The notes below the pieces were generated by a model. That model saw only the letters and a list, made by a program, of their open reading frames with translations, was not told where the DNA came from and did not search any database. Shown here in pieces: positions 12,477-12,800 of a stretch of DNA of 12,800 nt. Source of the stretch: VFBF01 sp033764865. GTDB lineage: Bacteria > Pseudomonadota > Alphaproteobacteria > Caulobacterales > Aquidulcibacteraceae. Within the stretch, counting starts at the first letter, position 1; every line of letters begins with the position of its first letter. Location: the NCBI GenBank assembly GCA_033764865.1, contig JANRIM010000175.1, positions 1-12,800 of the forward strand, given 5' to 3'. The position numbers and the translations under genes are program-made.

Positions 12477-12800
12477 ATGCTCCGTCGTTCCCTCCTTGGC
12501 GTGTTCTTCGCCGTGGCCCTTGCGGCCTGCGCCACCGGCGGCGGCGGCGCCGGTCCCTCCGCGGCGACGAAGGGCGAGGCGATGGTGGCGGCCGCCGACC
12601 CCCGGGCCGTGGAGGCGGGGCTTGAGATGCTGCGCCGCGGCGGCTCCGCGACGGACGCGGCCATCGCCACGATGCTGGTGCTGGGCCTTGTGGAGCCGCA
12701 ATCGGCGGGCGTCGGCGGCGGCGGCTTCCTGATCGCCTACGACAAGGCCGCCCGCGCCATCGACGCCTACGACGGACGCGAGCAGGCGCCGGCGGCGGCG
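12477..12800 (+). CDS. ggt: Gamma-glutamyltransferase, predicted lipoprotein, 3'-truncated by window edge
   Basis: The first 108 residues of a gamma-glutamyltranspeptidase are present; the frame is still open at the window end. A signal sequence with lipobox ALAAC (Cys18) and a Gly-rich linker precede the conserved start of the enzyme: GEAMVAAADPRAVEAGLEML, then RRGGSATDAAIATMLVLGLV, EPQSAGVGGGGFLIAYD and DGREQAPAAA. The usual Gly-Asn in RGGNAvDAA is Gly-Ser here. The enzyme moves or hydrolyses gamma-glutamyl groups of glutathione and related peptides, and would act in the periplasm tethered to a membrane. The catalytic Thr and self-cleavage site lie beyond the window. GAAGG at 12463-12467 lies 9 bases before the ATG. 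It diverges from the P1 peptidase gene across 75 bases, in which TATGCT (12425-12430) is a possible but unsupported -10 element. Confidence 0.9.
   Translation, partial: MLRRSLLGVFFAVALAACATGGGGAGPSAATKGEAMVAAADPRAVEAGLEMLRRGGSATDAAIATMLVLGLVEPQSAGVGGGGFLIAYDKAARAIDAYDGREQAPAAA

Noticed and set aside
12402..12701. 100-codon upstream extension of the P1 peptidase frame.
   Set aside because: It lies antisense to the start of the gamma-glutamyltransferase and has no conserved content; the ATG at 12401 has a ribosome site.

Overview
The window is high-GC DNA with the codon bias of an alphaproteobacterium. The nepR-ecfG-kinase operon divergent from phyR is the general stress response (GSR) locus found only in Alphaproteobacteria. 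A DUF1134/EipA-type protein and HWE/HisKA_2 kinases agree with this. The genus cannot be fixed from sequence alone; Caulobacterales, Hyphomonadales or Rhizobiales-like lineages are all possible.

Layout. (1) 1-1344 holds the 3' part of a Baeyer-Villiger-type flavin monooxygenase. (2) 1345-3476 is a run of small envelope and stress genes: an EipA-like exported protein, a DUF1328 membrane protein, a small lipoprotein, a DUF883/ElaB-YqjD-like membrane-anchored protein and, on the other strand, a CsbD-like protein. Most are closed by strong hairpin terminators. (3) 3474-7149 is the GSR core: nepR, ecfG and a membrane sensor kinase on the minus strand, with phyR diverging on the plus strand. (4) 7220-9073 is a divergent pair, a diacylglycerol-kinase-family lipid kinase and a metallophosphoesterase. 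(5) 9074-10822 is a CHASE3-PAS-HWE histidine kinase whose stop codon abuts that of the phosphoesterase. (6) 10823-11152 is non-coding, with an AT-rich patch carrying a perfect 7-bp-arm palindrome. (7) Then come tRNA-Arg(ACG), a P1-family (DmpA/NylC-like) autoprocessing peptidase and, divergent from it, the 5' part of a lipoprotein gamma-glutamyltransferase cut by the window edge.

The unifying signal is a promoter motif. The sequence GGAAC-N16/17-CGTT, the known sigma-EcfG consensus, occurs exactly seven times. Every copy lies just upstream of, and points at, a gene start: eipA-like, DUF1328, DUF883, csbD, nepR (twice) and the lipid kinase. Near-consensus copies precede phyR and the metallophosphoesterase. 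About 0.2 exact matches would be expected by chance in this length (two strands, two spacings, equal base frequencies). The window therefore reads as a compact self-contained stress island: the regulators sit among their own likely targets, which are mostly envelope proteins, small stress proteins and a lipid kinase. The kinase encoded next to ecfG keeps its H-box but appears to have lost the ATP-binding motifs, suggesting a phosphatase or adaptor role. The HWE kinase 4 kb away looks intact and may supply kinase input.
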